The translations under genes and the position numbers were made by a program. From Yoonia sp. (GTDB lineage Bacteria; Pseudomonadota; Alphaproteobacteria; Rhodobacterales; Rhodobacteraceae), in contig JAQXBV010000068.1 in assembly GCA_029252195.1 (NCBI GenBank), forward strand, positions 1 to 33,045: DNA of 33,045 nt, in the 5' to 3' direction. Numbering within the stretch: the first letter of the stretch is position 1; the number at the start of each line of letters is the position of its first letter. The notes beneath the pieces are model-generated. The model was not told the origin of the DNA. It saw nothing but the letters and a program-made list of their open reading frames with translations, and ran no database searches. Shown piece by piece: positions 16,774-26,337 of this stretch.

Positions 16774-17313
16774 TCAGCAGCCGTCAAATTTGGCATTTGT
16801 AACAGTGGCAATCTCGACGGCGCGATCCCAAGATATCCCGCCGCGTTGATCGACCGCCAATGGATGTTCGCTCTCCCAAAGATATGCCTTTGGGCGCTGT
16901 CCCGTGCAGCCCCATTGCACATCACATTCCAGATTTTCTAACACGGCTCCCGCTGCGGTCCGGTTGTAACAAGGCAAATCCACCGTCAGCCAACCAAAAC
17001 TGCCATCAGCGGATTGATTCTGCCCGAAAGTATCGCGATATCGTGCGAAACTTTCAGCCGATTGCGTGACCCACACGCCCCACGTAAACGGTTCTGTGGC
17101 CCCTGCGATCGGCGCCTCTATGACAACGCGAATCCAAAATAGAGTGCCGCCCTCGGGCGTATCAATCTCACAAAAATCGTCATTAACGCGAACCCGCTCC
17201 GCCCGCTCGGTCTCGGGAATATCAAAGTAATACGGAGGAAATCTGAACGAAAATGACGGCGCACCATTTTGCGTTTCCCCGCAAGCGTCACAAATGTATT
17301 CAAATCGCTTCAT
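16774..17313 (-). CDS. DUF2199 domain protein
   Basis: The 179-residue product matches the DUF2199 pattern. An N-terminal CDACGETQNGAPSFSFRFP includes a CxxC pair (YICDAC). It is followed by RVNDDFCEI, then FWIRVVIEAPI and TWGVWVTQSAESFARYRDTF. The N-terminal cysteines suggest metal binding, but no function is established for the family. I start it at the ATG at 17313, with GAGGGG six bases upstream, not at the longer start at 17334. It is followed across a 37-bp gap by the upstream GNAT gene on the same strand. The two may form a small accessory unit, since they separate rpsD from hisC with slightly more AT-rich sequence. Confidence 0.78.
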   Translation of the reverse strand: MKRFEYICDACGETQNGAPSFSFRFPPYYFDIPETERAERVRVNDDFCEIDTPEGGTLFWIRVVIEAPIAGATEPFTWGVWVTQSAESFARYRDTFGQNQSADGSFGWLTVDLPCYNRTAAGAVLENLECDVQWGCTGQRPKAYLWESEHPLAVDQRGGISWDRAVEIATVTNAKFDGC

Positions 17314-17350
17314 AGATGCCCCTCGGTACTTCACAAGATGAACACGGCCA

Positions 17351-18058
17351 CTAACTCTTGCGCGTCACCAAACTCGACTTTTGTATTCCGTCCTCGTCAA
17401 AATTTCCAGGATCAAGCCATGCCTGAAATCCTCCGCGAATCTCTGGCCAGTCCTTGTCCAAGATCGAAAACCATGCGGTGTCCCGATTGCGACCCTTATA
17501 AATCGTGGCCTGAGGGAACATCCCGTCAAAGTGAAATCCATAACGGCGGGCAGCTCGCTTAGACGGACCGTTGAGATTATCGCATTTCCACTCGAAACGG
17601 CGATACCCTAGATCATCAAATACATGTGACATCATCAAATACATTGCATCGGTGGCGATGCGCGTCTTTTGTAAAAGCGGAGACATTACAATAAAACCGA
17701 CCTCGATCACCCCAACGGCTGGGTCAATCCGAAGGTAACTCGCAAAACCCAAGGCACGACCACTGTCTGCCTCCAGGATAGCGTAAAATAGGGGGTCGGC
17801 ACTCGCTTCCGCGGAGTCCAAAAAGGCGGACAAACTTTCGCGGTCCTCAAATGGCCCGTTCGGCAAATAGGTCCACATCTGGCCAGTTTCATCTGTGGCA
17901 AATGCGTCGAAAAGGGCATCAAGATGCGTTGCGCGGCTAAGTGGGACAACATGTGCCCAAGTGCCGAGCATCGCTGTTTTCGGCGGGCGCGGGCAGCTTA
18001 CCCAGCCCTCGATATCCAGGCCGATAGGTTGACCTAACGCGTTGATCCGATGAGACAT
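17351..18058 (-). CDS. GNAT-family N-acetyltransferase, RimJ/RimL-like
   Basis: The 235-residue product has the acetyltransferase core of RimJ/RimL-type enzymes: [20 protein letters not shown], a central [20 protein letters not shown], then [20 protein letters not shown] (acetyl-CoA region with the conserved N and the RRYGF end). Such enzymes acetylate protein N-termini, amino acids or small amines; the substrate is not predictable here. I start it at the ATG at 18058, with AAAGG eight bases upstream, not at the GTG three codons earlier. It lies divergent from hisC with 177 bp between starts, a region in which I see no confident promoter. Confidence 0.85.
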   Translation of the reverse strand: MSHRINALGQPIGLDIEGWVSCPRPPKTAMLGTWAHVVPLSRATHLDALFDAFATDETGQMWTYLPNGPFEDRESLSAFLDSAEASADPLFYAILEADSGRALGFASYLRIDPAVGVIEVGFIVMSPLLQKTRIATDAMYLMMSHVFDDLGYRRFEWKCDNLNGPSKRAARRYGFHFDGMFPQATIYKGRNRDTAWFSILDKDWPEIRGGFQAWLDPGNFDEDGIQKSSLVTRKS

Positions 18059-18235
18059 CTTGCACACCTTTCTGCACTGTTACTCAAGCCTAGCAATTCT
18101 TGGACGCCGTCACAATCGTGGTCAGCAGGGGGCGACCTATGGTGCATGTGTTTCACTCACCGCTTTTTCGCACGGCCTCACTGGTCATGCGCAATGTGTC
18201 AGGCTAGAACGTGGCAACCTTGGGGAAGTTTTAAC

Positions 18236-19324
18236 ATGGCCAATCAGATTAAACCGCAAGCCGGCATTATGGATATCGCACTTTACGTTGGCGGCGCCGC
18301 CCACGTTGAGGGCGCTTCGAACGTACTGAAACTCTCCTCGAACGAAAACCCGATGGGGCCGTCTGATGCGGCTAAAGAGGCGTTTTCGCGCGCGGTTCAC
18401 AGCTTGCACCGCTACCCGAACACAGACCACGCAAGCCTGCGTCAAGCGATTGGCGATGTTTGGTCCGTCGATCTGGAGCGGGTGATTTGCGGCGTTGGGT
18501 CCGACGAGATTATCCACTTCCTTTGCCAAGCCTATGTCGGCAAAGGTGACGAAGTTATCTTTACAGAACATGGGTTTGCGATGTACCGCATCTCGACGCT
18601 TGCTGCAGGTGGCACGCCTGTCGAAGTGCGTGAGAGCGAGCGGATGACGGACGTTGACGCCATCCTTGCAGGTTGCACGAAAAAGACCAAGCTGGTGTTT
18701 TTGGCGAACCCGAACAACCCGACAGGCACGATGATCGGACAAGCGGAATTGGCGCGCCTTGCCGAAGGTTTGCCGCCGCAGGCGATCCTTGTGCTTGACG
18801 GGGCCTATGCGGAATATGTCGAAGGCTATGATGCAGGGCTCAAGCTGATTGAGGCCCGCGAGAATGTCGTGATGACCCGCACCTTCTCGAAAATCTATGG
18901 CCTTGGTGGGCTGCGAGTCGGCTGGGGCTATGGTCCGCGCCCGATCATCGACGTGCTCAACCGCATCCGTGGGCCGTTCAATCTGTCAACGGCCGCCCTC
19001 GCCGCCGCAGAGGCCGCTGTGAAAGATACTGCTTATATCGCAAAATGCCGCGAAGAAAATGCGCGCTGGCGCGAGTGGCTGGCGACAGGGCTGGCCGAGA
19101 TCGGGGTGCCGTCGGATACCTCGACGGCGAACTTCATTCTGGCGCGTTTCGGGTCGGAAACCGAAGCGAATGCCTGCGACGATTATCTGCGCTCCGAAGG
19201 CATTTTGGTGCGCCGTGTCGCGGGCTACAAACTGCCAAATTGCCTGCGGATCACTGTCGGTGACGAGAGCGCCTGTCGCCGTATCGTGCACGCTGTTGCG
19301 CAGTTCAAAGGTCTGCGGTTATGA
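18236..19324 (+). CDS. hisC: Histidinol-phosphate aminotransferase (or related aromatic aminotransferase)
   Basis: This is a fold-type I PLP aminotransferase of 362 residues. It converts imidazole-acetol phosphate and glutamate to histidinol phosphate. The HisC-like features are [18 protein letters not shown] and [25 protein letters not shown], the PLP lysine K219 in [16 protein letters not shown], and the final LRITVG follow. The start at 18236 is preceded by TGGGGAAG. The stop overlaps the tyrA start in ATGA, so the two are translationally coupled. Because of that linkage the enzyme may also serve as an aromatic aminotransferase in tyrosine and phenylalanine synthesis, which HisC homologues are known to do. 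Confidence 0.92.
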   Translation: MANQIKPQAGIMDIALYVGGAAHVEGASNVLKLSSNENPMGPSDAAKEAFSRAVHSLHRYPNTDHASLRQAIGDVWSVDLERVICGVGSDEIIHFLCQAYVGKGDEVIFTEHGFAMYRISTLAAGGTPVEVRESERMTDVDAILAGCTKKTKLVFLANPNNPTGTMIGQAELARLAEGLPPQAILVLDGAYAEYVEGYDAGLKLIEARENVVMTRTFSKIYGLGGLRVGWGYGPRPIIDVLNRIRGPFNLSTAALAAAEAAVKDTAYIAKCREENARWREWLATGLAEIGVPSDTSTANFILARFGSETEANACDDYLRSEGILVRRVAGYKLPNCLRITVGDESACRRIVHAVAQFKGLRL

Positions 19325-20244
19325 CCCAGATTTACAATCGTATTGCGCTGATCGGCTTGGGCCTGATTGCGTCGTCAATGGCTCACGCCATCAAGCGGGC
19401 AGGACTGGCGGGCGAGGTTGTTGGCTACGCTCGCAGCAACGAGACCCGCACAATTGCCCGCGACATGGGGCTTTGTGATCGTATCTATGACACTGCGGCA
19501 GAAGCGGCAGAAGGGTCTGATCTGGTGGTGCTTTGCGTGCCCGTCGGGGCAATGGAAAGCGTCGCGATCGAGATTGCGCCGGTTCTGAAGGCAGGCACAA
19601 CAGTAAGCGATGTCGGCTCGGTCAAACGGGCCGTGATTGACGCGGTCGCACCGCATCTGCCCGCTGGCGTTCATTTTGTGCCAGCCCACCCGCTTGCGGG
19701 CACCGAGCATTCTGGCCCCACTTCTGGCTTTGCCGAATTGTTCGACGGGCGGTGGTGTATCGTTGTGCCCGATTTGTGCGATGACGAAGCGGTCGTGAAA
19801 AAGCTTGAAGATCTCTGGCGCGCGATGGGATCGAATGTCGACACGATGGATGCGGATCACCACGATCTGGTGCTTGCCGTCACCAGCCACACCCCGCACC
19901 TGATCGCCTATACGATGGTCGGCGTGGCCGATGATCTGGGCCGTGTGACAGACAGCGAAGTGATCAAATATTCGGCTGCGGGTTTCCGTGACTTTACCCG
20001 TATTGCGGCCTCTGATCCGACAATGTGGCGCGATGTGTTTTTGAACAACAAGGATGCGACGCTTGAGATCTTGGGCCGCTTCACCGAAGAATTATTCGTG
20101 CTACAACGGGCCATCCGCGAAGGCAACGGCGCCCATCTGCACGACTATTTCACCCGCACGCGGTCGATCCGACGGTCGATCATCGAGGCGGGTCAGGACA
20201 CGGCGGCACCAAACTTTGGTCGGGTTCAAAGCGACACCAAGTGA
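19321..20244 (+). CDS. tyrA: Prephenate/arogenate (cyclohexadienyl) dehydrogenase
   Basis: TyrA performs the NAD(P)-dependent oxidative decarboxylation of prephenate or arogenate in tyrosine synthesis. The 307-residue product begins with a Rossmann motif [20 protein letters not shown]. It carries the family's active-site stretch [19 protein letters not shown] and later [13 protein letters not shown], with the catalytic His in the region between them. It is a TyrA-only protein: there is no fused chorismate mutase or ACT domain. It overlaps hisC by four bases. A hairpin without a T-run follows at 20281-20303. Confidence 0.92.
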   Translation: MTQIYNRIALIGLGLIASSMAHAIKRAGLAGEVVGYARSNETRTIARDMGLCDRIYDTAAEAAEGSDLVVLCVPVGAMESVAIEIAPVLKAGTTVSDVGSVKRAVIDAVAPHLPAGVHFVPAHPLAGTEHSGPTSGFAELFDGRWCIVVPDLCDDEAVVKKLEDLWRAMGSNVDTMDADHHDLVLAVTSHTPHLIAYTMVGVADDLGRVTDSEVIKYSAAGFRDFTRIAASDPTMWRDVFLNNKDATLEILGRFTEELFVLQRAIREGNGAHLHDYFTRTRSIRRSIIEAGQDTAAPNFGRVQSDTK

Positions 20245-20280
20245 TCCGCACAAGCGCCGTCTGGCACGGATCTAGCCCCT

Positions 20281-20303
20281 GCGGCTGATGGGCGATCAGC
20301 CGC
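20281..20303. repeat. Perfect inverted repeat downstream of tyrA
   Basis: GCGGCTGA, a seven-base loop and TCAGCCGC form an 8-bp GC-rich hairpin 37 bp after tyrA. No T-run follows (AACAGGCGGGG comes next). It may act as a Rho-assisted or mRNA 3'-end structure for hisC-tyrA; it sits just before the ileS promoter. Confidence 0.5.
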
Positions 20304-20316
20304 AACAGGCGGGGTC

Positions 20317-20345
20317 TTGTTCTGGGTTTGGTGCGGGTCTATAAG
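20317..20345 (+). promoter_or_regulatory. Likely promoter of ileS
   Basis: TTGTTC at 20317-20322 and TATAAG at 20340-20345 are spaced by 17 bp. The -10 box is good and the -35 moderate. Transcription near 20352 would give a leader of about 125 bases that includes the palindrome at 20385-20413. Confidence 0.5.
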
Positions 20346-20384
20346 CCATTTTATGAATTTCTGGGCGCACATACGAATTATGTC

Positions 20385-20413
20385 CCCGGCGCGCTGACGT
20401 CAGCGCCGCCGGG
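20385..20413. repeat. Long GC-rich palindrome in the ileS leader
   Basis: The 16-base core GCGCTGACGTCAGCGC (20391-20406) is a perfect palindrome. It is flanked by CCCGGC (20385-20390) and, after a single bulged C, GCCGGG (20408-20413). As RNA it would fold to a 12-bp stem with an ACGT tip. It lies about 65 bp before the ileS start. No T-run follows, so it is either a leader structure or a dimeric protein binding site. Confidence 0.6.
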
Positions 20414-20476
20414 CCAATGGCGTTGACCATACCGCGCCGCCCAACCCCTTGAAAAGATGATGAAAAGGACGCCCCT

Positions 20477-23362
20477 ATGTGCGCCGACACCCCCGAATAC
20501 AAAGATACACTGAACCTGCCGAAAACCGATTTTCCGATGCGTGCGGGCCTTCCAAAACGCGAGCCTGAATGGCTGGACCGTTGGGTCAAAATGGACGTTT
20601 ACGGCCAACTGCGTGCAAAGACAGGTCGCCAACCGTTTACACTGCACGACGGCCCGCCCTATGCCAACGGCCATTTGCACATCGGCCATGCTCTCAACAA
20701 GATCCTCAAGGATATGGTTGTCCGCTCGCAGCAGATGATGGGCAAAGACGCTCGTTATATCCCCGGTTGGGATTGTCACGGCCTGCCGATCGAGTGGAAA
20801 ATCGAAGAGCAATACCGCGCCAAAGGCCGCAACAAGGACGATGTGCCTGTTGTGGAGTTTCGTCAGGAATGCCGCGAGTTTGCAGCTGGTTGGGTCCATA
20901 TTCAGCGCGAAGAGTTCAAGCGCTTGGGCGTGCAGGGCAACTGGGCCGATCCCTATCTGACCATGAATTTCCACGCCGAGCGCGTGATCGCCGAAGAGTT
21001 CCAGAAGTTCCTGATGAACGGCACGCTTTATCAAGGCTCCAAGCCTGTGATGTGGTCGCCTGTTGAGAAAACAGCGCTGGCCGAGGCCGAGATCGAATAT
21101 CACGACCACAAAAGCCACACGATCTGGGTGCCGTTTAGCTTTCAGAATGCTTCGGGCGATTTGGCGAATGCTCGCGTTGTGATCTGGACGACGACCCCTT
21201 GGACGATCCCGTCCAACAAGGCGGTCGCGTTTAACAGCAAGATTGCTTATGGCCTTTACCGCGTTGATGCGACCGAGGAAGAAAGCTGGACCGCTGCGGG
21301 CCAGACTTATTTGTTCGCCGACACTTTGGCCGAGGATGCGCTAACCAAATCGCGTGTGACCGAATTTACGCGACTGCGCGATGTGACACCCGCCGAGATG
21401 GACGGCCTGATCTGCGCGCACCCGTTTGCCAAACTGGATGCTTATTGGTCGTATGACGTCCCCATGATCGACGGCGATCATGTGACGGACGATGCGGGCA
21501 CGGGCTTTGTGCATACCGCCCCTTCCCACGGCGCCGACGACTATGAGGCGTTTATGAAGCGCAACTGGCTGGACCGGATGACCCATAACGTCGGCGAGGC
21601 GTCTGAATTCTTGCCGCATGTGCCGTTCTTCGCGGGGCTTGAAATCTTTGACAGCAAGGGCAAAGAGGGCAAGGCGAATACGGCTGTGATCGCGAAATTG
21701 GTCGAGGCGGGCGGGATCATCGCGCGCGGCCAGACCAAGCATAGCTATCCGCATTCGTGGCGCTCGAAAGCGCCGATCATCTTCCGCAACACGCCGCAGT
21801 GGTTTGCTGCGATTGATAAGGCGGTTGGTGACGGACAGGACGCTTACGGCACGACGATCCGTGAACGTGCGCTGCGTTCGATCGACGAGCTGGTCACATG
21901 GACCCCGTACAAGGGCCGTAACCGTCTTTACGCCATGATCGAACAGCGTCCTGACTGGGTGCTGTCGCGTCAACGTGCGTGGGGCGTGCCACTGACCTGT
22001 TTCACCAAGGTTGGCGCGCTGCCAACGGACGATGATTTCCTGCTACGCAATGAAGCCGTGAACGCCCGTATTGTCGCGGCCTTCGAGGCTGAAGGCGCTG
22101 ATGCGTGGTATCAGGACAGCGCGAAAGAGCGGTTCTTGGGCGGTTTGGTTGACGTCGATGCTTACCATCAGGTCATGGATATCCTGGACGTATGGTTCGA
22201 CAGTGGTTCGACCCACGCCTTCACCCTGCGTGACCGTGCGGATGGGTCCGCAGACGGCATGGCTGACCTGTACCTTGAAGGCACCGACCAGCATCGCGGC
22301 TGGTTCCACTCTTCGTTGTTGCAGGCCTGCGGGACCATGGGCCATGCGCCTTACCGCGGTGTTTTGACCCACGGCTTTACGTTGGATGCAAAAGGCATGA
22401 AGATGTCCAAATCCATCGGCAACACCATCGTGCCCGAAAAGATCGTGCAGCAATATGGCGCGGATATCCTGCGGCTTTGGGTGGCGCAGACCGATTATAC
22501 CAACGACCAGCGGATCGGCGATGAGATCCTGAAAGGGACATCCGATAGCTATCGGCGTTTGCGCAACACGCTACGGTTTATGCTCGGCTCATTGGCCGAC
22601 TTTACCGAGGCCGACCGTGTGGCCGTGGCCGATATGCCCGAGCTGGAGCAGGTGATCTTGCACCGTCTGGCGGAGCTTGATGAGGTGGTCCGAAAGGGCT
22701 ATGCCGCCTATGATTTCCAAGGTGTGTTCAGCGCGGTGTTTACTTTCGCGACGGTGGACCTCTCGGCGTTCTACTTCGATATCCGCAAGGATGCGCTTTA
22801 TTGTGATGGTGATACTGCGCGTCGTCGTGCAGGGCGCACGGTGCTCGATATCTTGTTCCACCGCCTGACCAAATGGCTGGCCCCAGTTCTGGTGTTCACG
22901 ATGGAAGAGGTCTGGCTAGAGCGCTTCCCTGGTGACGCAAGCTCGGTCCACTTGGTCGATTTCGACGAGACACCTAGCGATTGGCGCAACGATGCGCTTG
23001 CCGCGAAATGGGCGACGGTTCGCGCGGTGCGCCGCGTTGTGACGGGGGCCTTGGAGGTCGAGCGGACGGCGAAAGTCATTGGCGCATCTTTGGAAGCGGC
23101 GCCAACGGTTTATGTGAACGCTGACACGGCCAAGCTCTTGGAAACTGTCGCCTTTGATGATCTGAGCATCACTTCGGGTATTTATGTCTCGACTGACGCG
23201 GCCCCTGCGGATGCGTTCACGTTGGATGATGTGGCCGATGTCGCCGTGGTCTTTGCATTGGCCGATGGCGAGAAATGCCAGCGCTGCTGGAAGATTCTGC
23301 CTGATGTCGGAACCCATGCCCATGCGGGTGTTTGCGGGCGTTGCGACGAGGCCCTCAGCTAA
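20477..23362 (+). CDS. ileS: Isoleucyl-tRNA synthetase
   Basis: IleRS charges tRNA-Ile and edits mis-activated valine in its CP1 insertion. The 961-residue class I synthetase has the HIGH motif at residues 68-71 within PYANGHLHIGHALNKILKD and the KMSKS motif at 642-646 (KGMKMSKSIGNT). The editing-domain stretch WTTTPWTIPSNKAVAFN is present. A C-terminal zinc knuckle is complete (CQRCWKILPD and CGRCDEAL). Editing and zinc features indicate the bacterial type, not the mupirocin-resistant eukaryotic-like type. The ATG at 20477 follows GAAAAGGACG. The stop is one base from the start of ogt. Confidence 0.97.
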   Translation: MCADTPEYKDTLNLPKTDFPMRAGLPKREPEWLDRWVKMDVYGQLRAKTGRQPFTLHDGPPYANGHLHIGHALNKILKDMVVRSQQMMGKDARYIPGWDCHGLPIEWKIEEQYRAKGRNKDDVPVVEFRQECREFAAGWVHIQREEFKRLGVQGNWADPYLTMNFHAERVIAEEFQKFLMNGTLYQGSKPVMWSPVEKTALAEAEIEYHDHKSHTIWVPFSFQNASGDLANARVVIWTTTPWTIPSNKAVAFNSKIAYGLYRVDATEEESWTAAGQTYLFADTLAEDALTKSRVTEFTRLRDVTPAEMDGLICAHPFAKLDAYWSYDVPMIDGDHVTDDAGTGFVHTAPSHGADDYEAFMKRNWLDRMTHNVGEASEFLPHVPFFAGLEIFDSKGKEGKANTAVIAKLVEAGGIIARGQTKHSYPHSWRSKAPIIFRNTPQWFAAIDKAVGDGQDAYGTTIRERALRSIDELVTWTPYKGRNRLYAMIEQRPDWVLSRQRAWGVPLTCFTKVGALPTDDDFLLRNEAVNARIVAAFEAEGADAWYQDSAKERFLGGLVDVDAYHQVMDILDVWFDSGSTHAFTLRDRADGSADGMADLYLEGTDQHRGWFHSSLLQACGTMGHAPYRGVLTHGFTLDAKGMKMSKSIGNTIVPEKIVQQYGADILRLWVAQTDYTNDQRIGDEILKGTSDSYRRLRNTLRFMLGSLADFTEADRVAVADMPELEQVILHRLAELDEVVRKGYAAYDFQGVFSAVFTFATVDLSAFYFDIRKDALYCDGDTARRRAGRTVLDILFHRLTKWLAPVLVFTMEEVWLERFPGDASSVHLVDFDETPSDWRNDALAAKWATVRAVRRVVTGALEVERTAKVIGASLEAAPTVYVNADTAKLLETVAFDDLSITSGIYVSTDAAPADAFTLDDVADVAVVFALADGEKCQRCWKILPDVGTHAHAGVCGRCDEALS

Positions 23363-23363
23363 G

Positions 23364-23834
23364 ATGGGTCAAGACCCATCCTACGCAGCATCGCTACCTC
23401 ACAGCCCTGTGGGCCCGTTATCGGTGGTGGTGCAAGATGGGGCCGTTGTGCGGCTGGACTGGTCGGTGGTGGATGGGATCGGCGATCCTGTTGCCTTTGA
23501 GGCCGTCGCGCAGTTGGCGCAGTATTTTGCAGGCGAGCGGCGGGTCTTTGATCTGCCACTCGGCCCGCAAGTCAGCGATTTTCAGCGGAAGTTTGGTTCA
23601 GCGCTCAGGGCAATCCCTTTTGGGGAAACCCGTACCTACGGCGATCTTGCCCGCGAATTGGATGTGCCTGCGCAGGCGATTGGGCAGGCCTGTGGCGCCA
23701 ATCCGATTCCGATCATTATCCCGTGTCACCGCGTGCTCGGCGCCAATGGCCTTGGCGGGTTTTCTGGCGCTGGTGGCGTCGAGACAAAGGTGCAATTGTT
23801 ACGCCATGAAGGGGCAGCGGGCCTCTTGATTTGA
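23364..23834 (+). CDS. ogt: Methylated-DNA--protein-cysteine S-methyltransferase
   Basis: This suicide repair enzyme transfers the alkyl group from O6-alkylguanine (or O4-alkylthymine) to its own cysteine. The 156-residue product carries the acceptor C121 in IIIPCHRVLGANG, preceded by the helix-turn-helix-like IPFGETRTYGDLARELD and followed by GGFSGAGGVETKVQLLRHEG. There is no Ada-type N-terminal zinc domain, so it is the constitutive Ogt type. I start it at the ATG at 23364, one base after the ileS stop. Longer upstream frames overlap ileS. It is probably co-transcribed with ileS. Confidence 0.92.
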   Translation: MGQDPSYAASLPHSPVGPLSVVVQDGAVVRLDWSVVDGIGDPVAFEAVAQLAQYFAGERRVFDLPLGPQVSDFQRKFGSALRAIPFGETRTYGDLARELDVPAQAIGQACGANPIPIIIPCHRVLGANGLGGFSGAGGVETKVQLLRHEGAAGLLI

Positions 23835-23847
23835 CACGAGATTTTGC

Positions 23848-24684
23848 ATGACAGTTTGGGTTTTGGCGGCGGTGATGGGGGCGGCATTTTTGCATGCTTC
23901 ATGGAATGCGTTGATCAAACTGGGCACGTCCAAGCTCACCTCGATGTTGATATTGACGGTGGTGCAGGGCGGTTTTGGTCTTGTCATTGCCCTGACGCGG
24001 CCGATGCCCGAAGGGCATGTCTGGGTCTGGCTTTTCGCTTCTGGCGTGTTCCACTCGGTTTATAAATTGTTCCTCGCCTACGCCTATGAACAGGGCGATT
24101 TGAGCCGTGTTTACCCGATCGCCAGAGGCACGGCACCAATGGTTGTCCTCGTGATCTCGGCGCTGTTTCTGGCCGATAAAATCGCGGGCTGGGAGTATGT
24201 CGGGATTATCACTCTGGGTCTTGGGATTTTGCTTATGGCGCGGGGGGTTTTCTCATCGGGGGAGAGCCGGAAACTGTTGCCCTTCGCGCTTGGATCGGCG
24301 ATGGCGACGGCGGGCTATTCGCTTGTTGACGGCCTTGGAGCCCGTGAAGCGTGGGATGCTGTGGCCTATGTCGGCTGGTTGTTTGCCTTGGATGCGGTAT
24401 TCTTTACGCCTTGCTGTTTGGCGCTACGCGGGTGGCCCGTTTTGCGGGCAAATCGCAAGGCTTGGGCAATGGGCAGCTTGGCCGCCGTGTTGAGCTATGG
24501 CGCTTATGCGATTGCGGTTTGGGCGATGACGGTGGCACCGATTGCCCTTGTCGCAGCTTTGCGAGAGACATCAATTCTGTTTGCTGTGCTGATTGGGGCA
24601 GTGGCCTTTGGCGAAAAGATTAACGCTCAGAAGGGGCTCGCTGCGGCGCTGATCGTTGCGGGTGTGATCGTAACGCGGATCTAG
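23848..24684 (+). CDS. EamA-family DMT transporter
   Basis: The 278-residue product has about ten membrane segments in two EamA repeats. It starts MTVWVLAAVMGAAFLHASWN, and the first repeat ends with YPIARGTAPMVVLVISALFL. The second repeat ends with IALVAALRETSILFAVLIGA. Such proteins export or import small metabolites in the inner membrane; the substrate is unknown. It follows ogt by 13 bp. Its stop TAG shares the CTAG at 24681-24684 with the convergent pcs stop. Confidence 0.9.
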   Translation: MTVWVLAAVMGAAFLHASWNALIKLGTSKLTSMLILTVVQGGFGLVIALTRPMPEGHVWVWLFASGVFHSVYKLFLAYAYEQGDLSRVYPIARGTAPMVVLVISALFLADKIAGWEYVGIITLGLGILLMARGVFSSGESRKLLPFALGSAMATAGYSLVDGLGAREAWDAVAYVGWLFALDAVFFTPCCLALRGWPVLRANRKAWAMGSLAAVLSYGAYAIAVWAMTVAPIALVAALRETSILFAVLIGAVAFGEKINAQKGLAAALIVAGVIVTRI

Positions 24685-25376
24685 CCGTCTTTGCCATAGA
24701 GGATCTGCTGCACGGCCCCAGCGCCAAGCAGGTAAACGGAGCTGATGAAAAGCCCGTAATGCGCCCAGCTTGCGGCATCAAAATCGACCCAAGCGGCCCA
24801 GCCTGCAAAGAATGTCCAAGCAAGGGCCATCGGCAAGGTGATGCTGCGCCAGCGTTGGGTGCGGACAGGGTGCACAAAGCGCACGGGAAAGAACATCGCA
24901 ATTGCGAGGACAGCCACGAGCGCCAAGATGACCCAGAAATTTGGTTGTAGGGCAAAGAGCACAAGCACCAGCATGTTCCAGCAGCCTGGAAAGCCGGAGA
25001 AGGAATAATCCTTTGTTTTCATGCGGCTGTCGGCAAAATACATGGCGGAGGTGAAGGTGATCACGATAATGGCGATCCAGCCTGTCCAGCCGGGCAAGAG
25101 GCCAGACTTAAAGAGCGCATAGGCCGGCACAAAGACATAGGTGAGGTAATCAATGATCAGATCAAGCAGCACCCCGTCAAAGACCGGCGCGTTGGTTTTG
25201 GTGTCGTAGCGGCGCGCCAATGGCCCGTCGATCCCGTCCACAAAAAACGCAACAACCAACCACAAGAACATCAGTGACCATTCCTGATCTACCGCCGCAA
25301 GCATGGCAAGCATGGCAAAGACGGCACCAGTGGCGGTGAGCAGATGGACGAGGAGGGCTTTGGTTTGAACTGTCAT
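24681..25376 (-). CDS. pcs: Phosphatidylcholine synthase
   Basis: Pcs condenses choline directly with CDP-diacylglycerol to phosphatidylcholine in the inner membrane, a route found in many alphaproteobacteria. The 231-residue product has the CDP-alcohol motif D50-G51-x2-A54-R55. The following glycine and aspartates lie further away (G68, D72, D76) than in PssA, as is usual for Pcs. FVDGIDGPLARRYD and DLIIDYLTYVFVPAYA are clear. I start it at the ATG at 25376 (MTVQTKALLV), with AAAGAGA upstream. It needs choline, which the ABC transporter at 8737-11878 could supply, though that link is only a suggestion. Confidence 0.88.
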   Translation of the reverse strand: MTVQTKALLVHLLTATGAVFAMLAMLAAVDQEWSLMFLWLVVAFFVDGIDGPLARRYDTKTNAPVFDGVLLDLIIDYLTYVFVPAYALFKSGLLPGWTGWIAIIVITFTSAMYFADSRMKTKDYSFSGFPGCWNMLVLVLFALQPNFWVILALVAVLAIAMFFPVRFVHPVRTQRWRSITLPMALAWTFFAGWAAWVDFDAASWAHYGLFISSVYLLGAGAVQQILYGKDG

Positions 25377-25418
25377 GAGGTCTCTTTGGGGGAAAACGGG
25401 GTCACTTGCAATCAATGG

Positions 25419-26333
25419 CTAATGGCGCGGGTGCGCGCGCACGTACACTTCCATCAAATGCGCGGTGTCGACAGCGGTATAGGCTTGGGTGGTCGAGAGG
25501 CTGGCATGGCCAAGAAGCTCTTGGATCGCCCGCAAATCGCCCCCTGCCGTGAGCAGATGTGTCGCAAAACTGTGGCGCATCGCGTGCGGCGTGGCGGATG
25601 CAGGCAAGCCCAGTTGCAGACGTGATTTCTCCATCACTTTTTGCACGACACGCGGGTTGAGCGCGCCGCCACGGATGCCACGAAACAGCGGCGCATCAGG
25701 TGACATGGGATGCGGGCAGAGCTGCAAATAGGCCTGCACGGCCGCGCGCGCGGCATCAATCACTGGCACGATCCGTTCCTTGCCGCCCTTCCCTGTGATC
25801 CGCAGAACGGGCGGCAATGGCACGTCGGCTCCCGTTAATCCCAAGGCCTCTGATATCCGCAAGCCGCAGCCGTAAAGCAGGGTGACGACCGCACTGTCGC
25901 GCGCCGCGACCCATGCGTCGGTCGCTTGCAACTCGACGGTTTCGATCATCGCAGTGGCGGCATCCTCGGCGAGCGGACGGGGGAGCTTCTTGGTGAACTT
26001 TGGACTGCGGGTCGAGAGCACGGCGGTGGGCTCAAAGCCTTCGCGCTCGGACAGCCAGCGATAAAAGGTTTTCACCGCAGAAAGTTGTCGCGCCAAAGAG
26101 CGTGCACCGACGCCCCGCCCGCGCTCGGCGGCCATCCAAGAGCGCATGTCGGTGAGCGTGATGTCCGACAATGGGCCAAGACCTTGTTGCGCGCCGTGGT
26201 GCACGGTCATGAAGGCCAAAAAGCCCATCACGTCCGCTTGGTAGGCTTTGATCGTATTCTCGGCGGCTCCGTTGAGCGCGCGACAGTAGTCAAGCCAAGA
26301 GGCCAGCGCGTGCGTAAGAGCCGGAGCAATCAT
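25419..26333 (-). CDS. xerC: Tyrosine recombinase XerC
   Basis: XerC, with XerD, resolves chromosome dimers at dif sites. The 304-residue product has an N-terminal SAM-like core-binding domain (LDYCRALNGAAENTIKAYQA) and a C-terminal catalytic domain. All the active residues are visible: Arg in CGLRISEALGL, Lys in TGKGGKERIVPV, His-Arg in PHAMRHSFATHLL, His in LLGHASLSTTQAY, and that final Tyr as the nucleophile. I start it at the ATG at 26333, four bases after the DUF484 stop. Its position beside a DUF484 gene is the classical xerC neighbourhood and argues against a phage integrase. Confidence 0.93.
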   Translation of the reverse strand: MIAPALTHALASWLDYCRALNGAAENTIKAYQADVMGFLAFMTVHHGAQQGLGPLSDITLTDMRSWMAAERGRGVGARSLARQLSAVKTFYRWLSEREGFEPTAVLSTRSPKFTKKLPRPLAEDAATAMIETVELQATDAWVAARDSAVVTLLYGCGLRISEALGLTGADVPLPPVLRITGKGGKERIVPVIDAARAAVQAYLQLCPHPMSPDAPLFRGIRGGALNPRVVQKVMEKSRLQLGLPASATPHAMRHSFATHLLTAGGDLRAIQELLGHASLSTTQAYTAVDTAHLMEVYVRAHPRH

Positions 26334-26337
26334 CGCC

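Noticed and set aside
25419..26333. Phage or integron integrase
   Set aside because: The DUF484-xerC arrangement, the absence of attachment-site repeats or cargo, and full XerC motifs point to the housekeeping recombinase.
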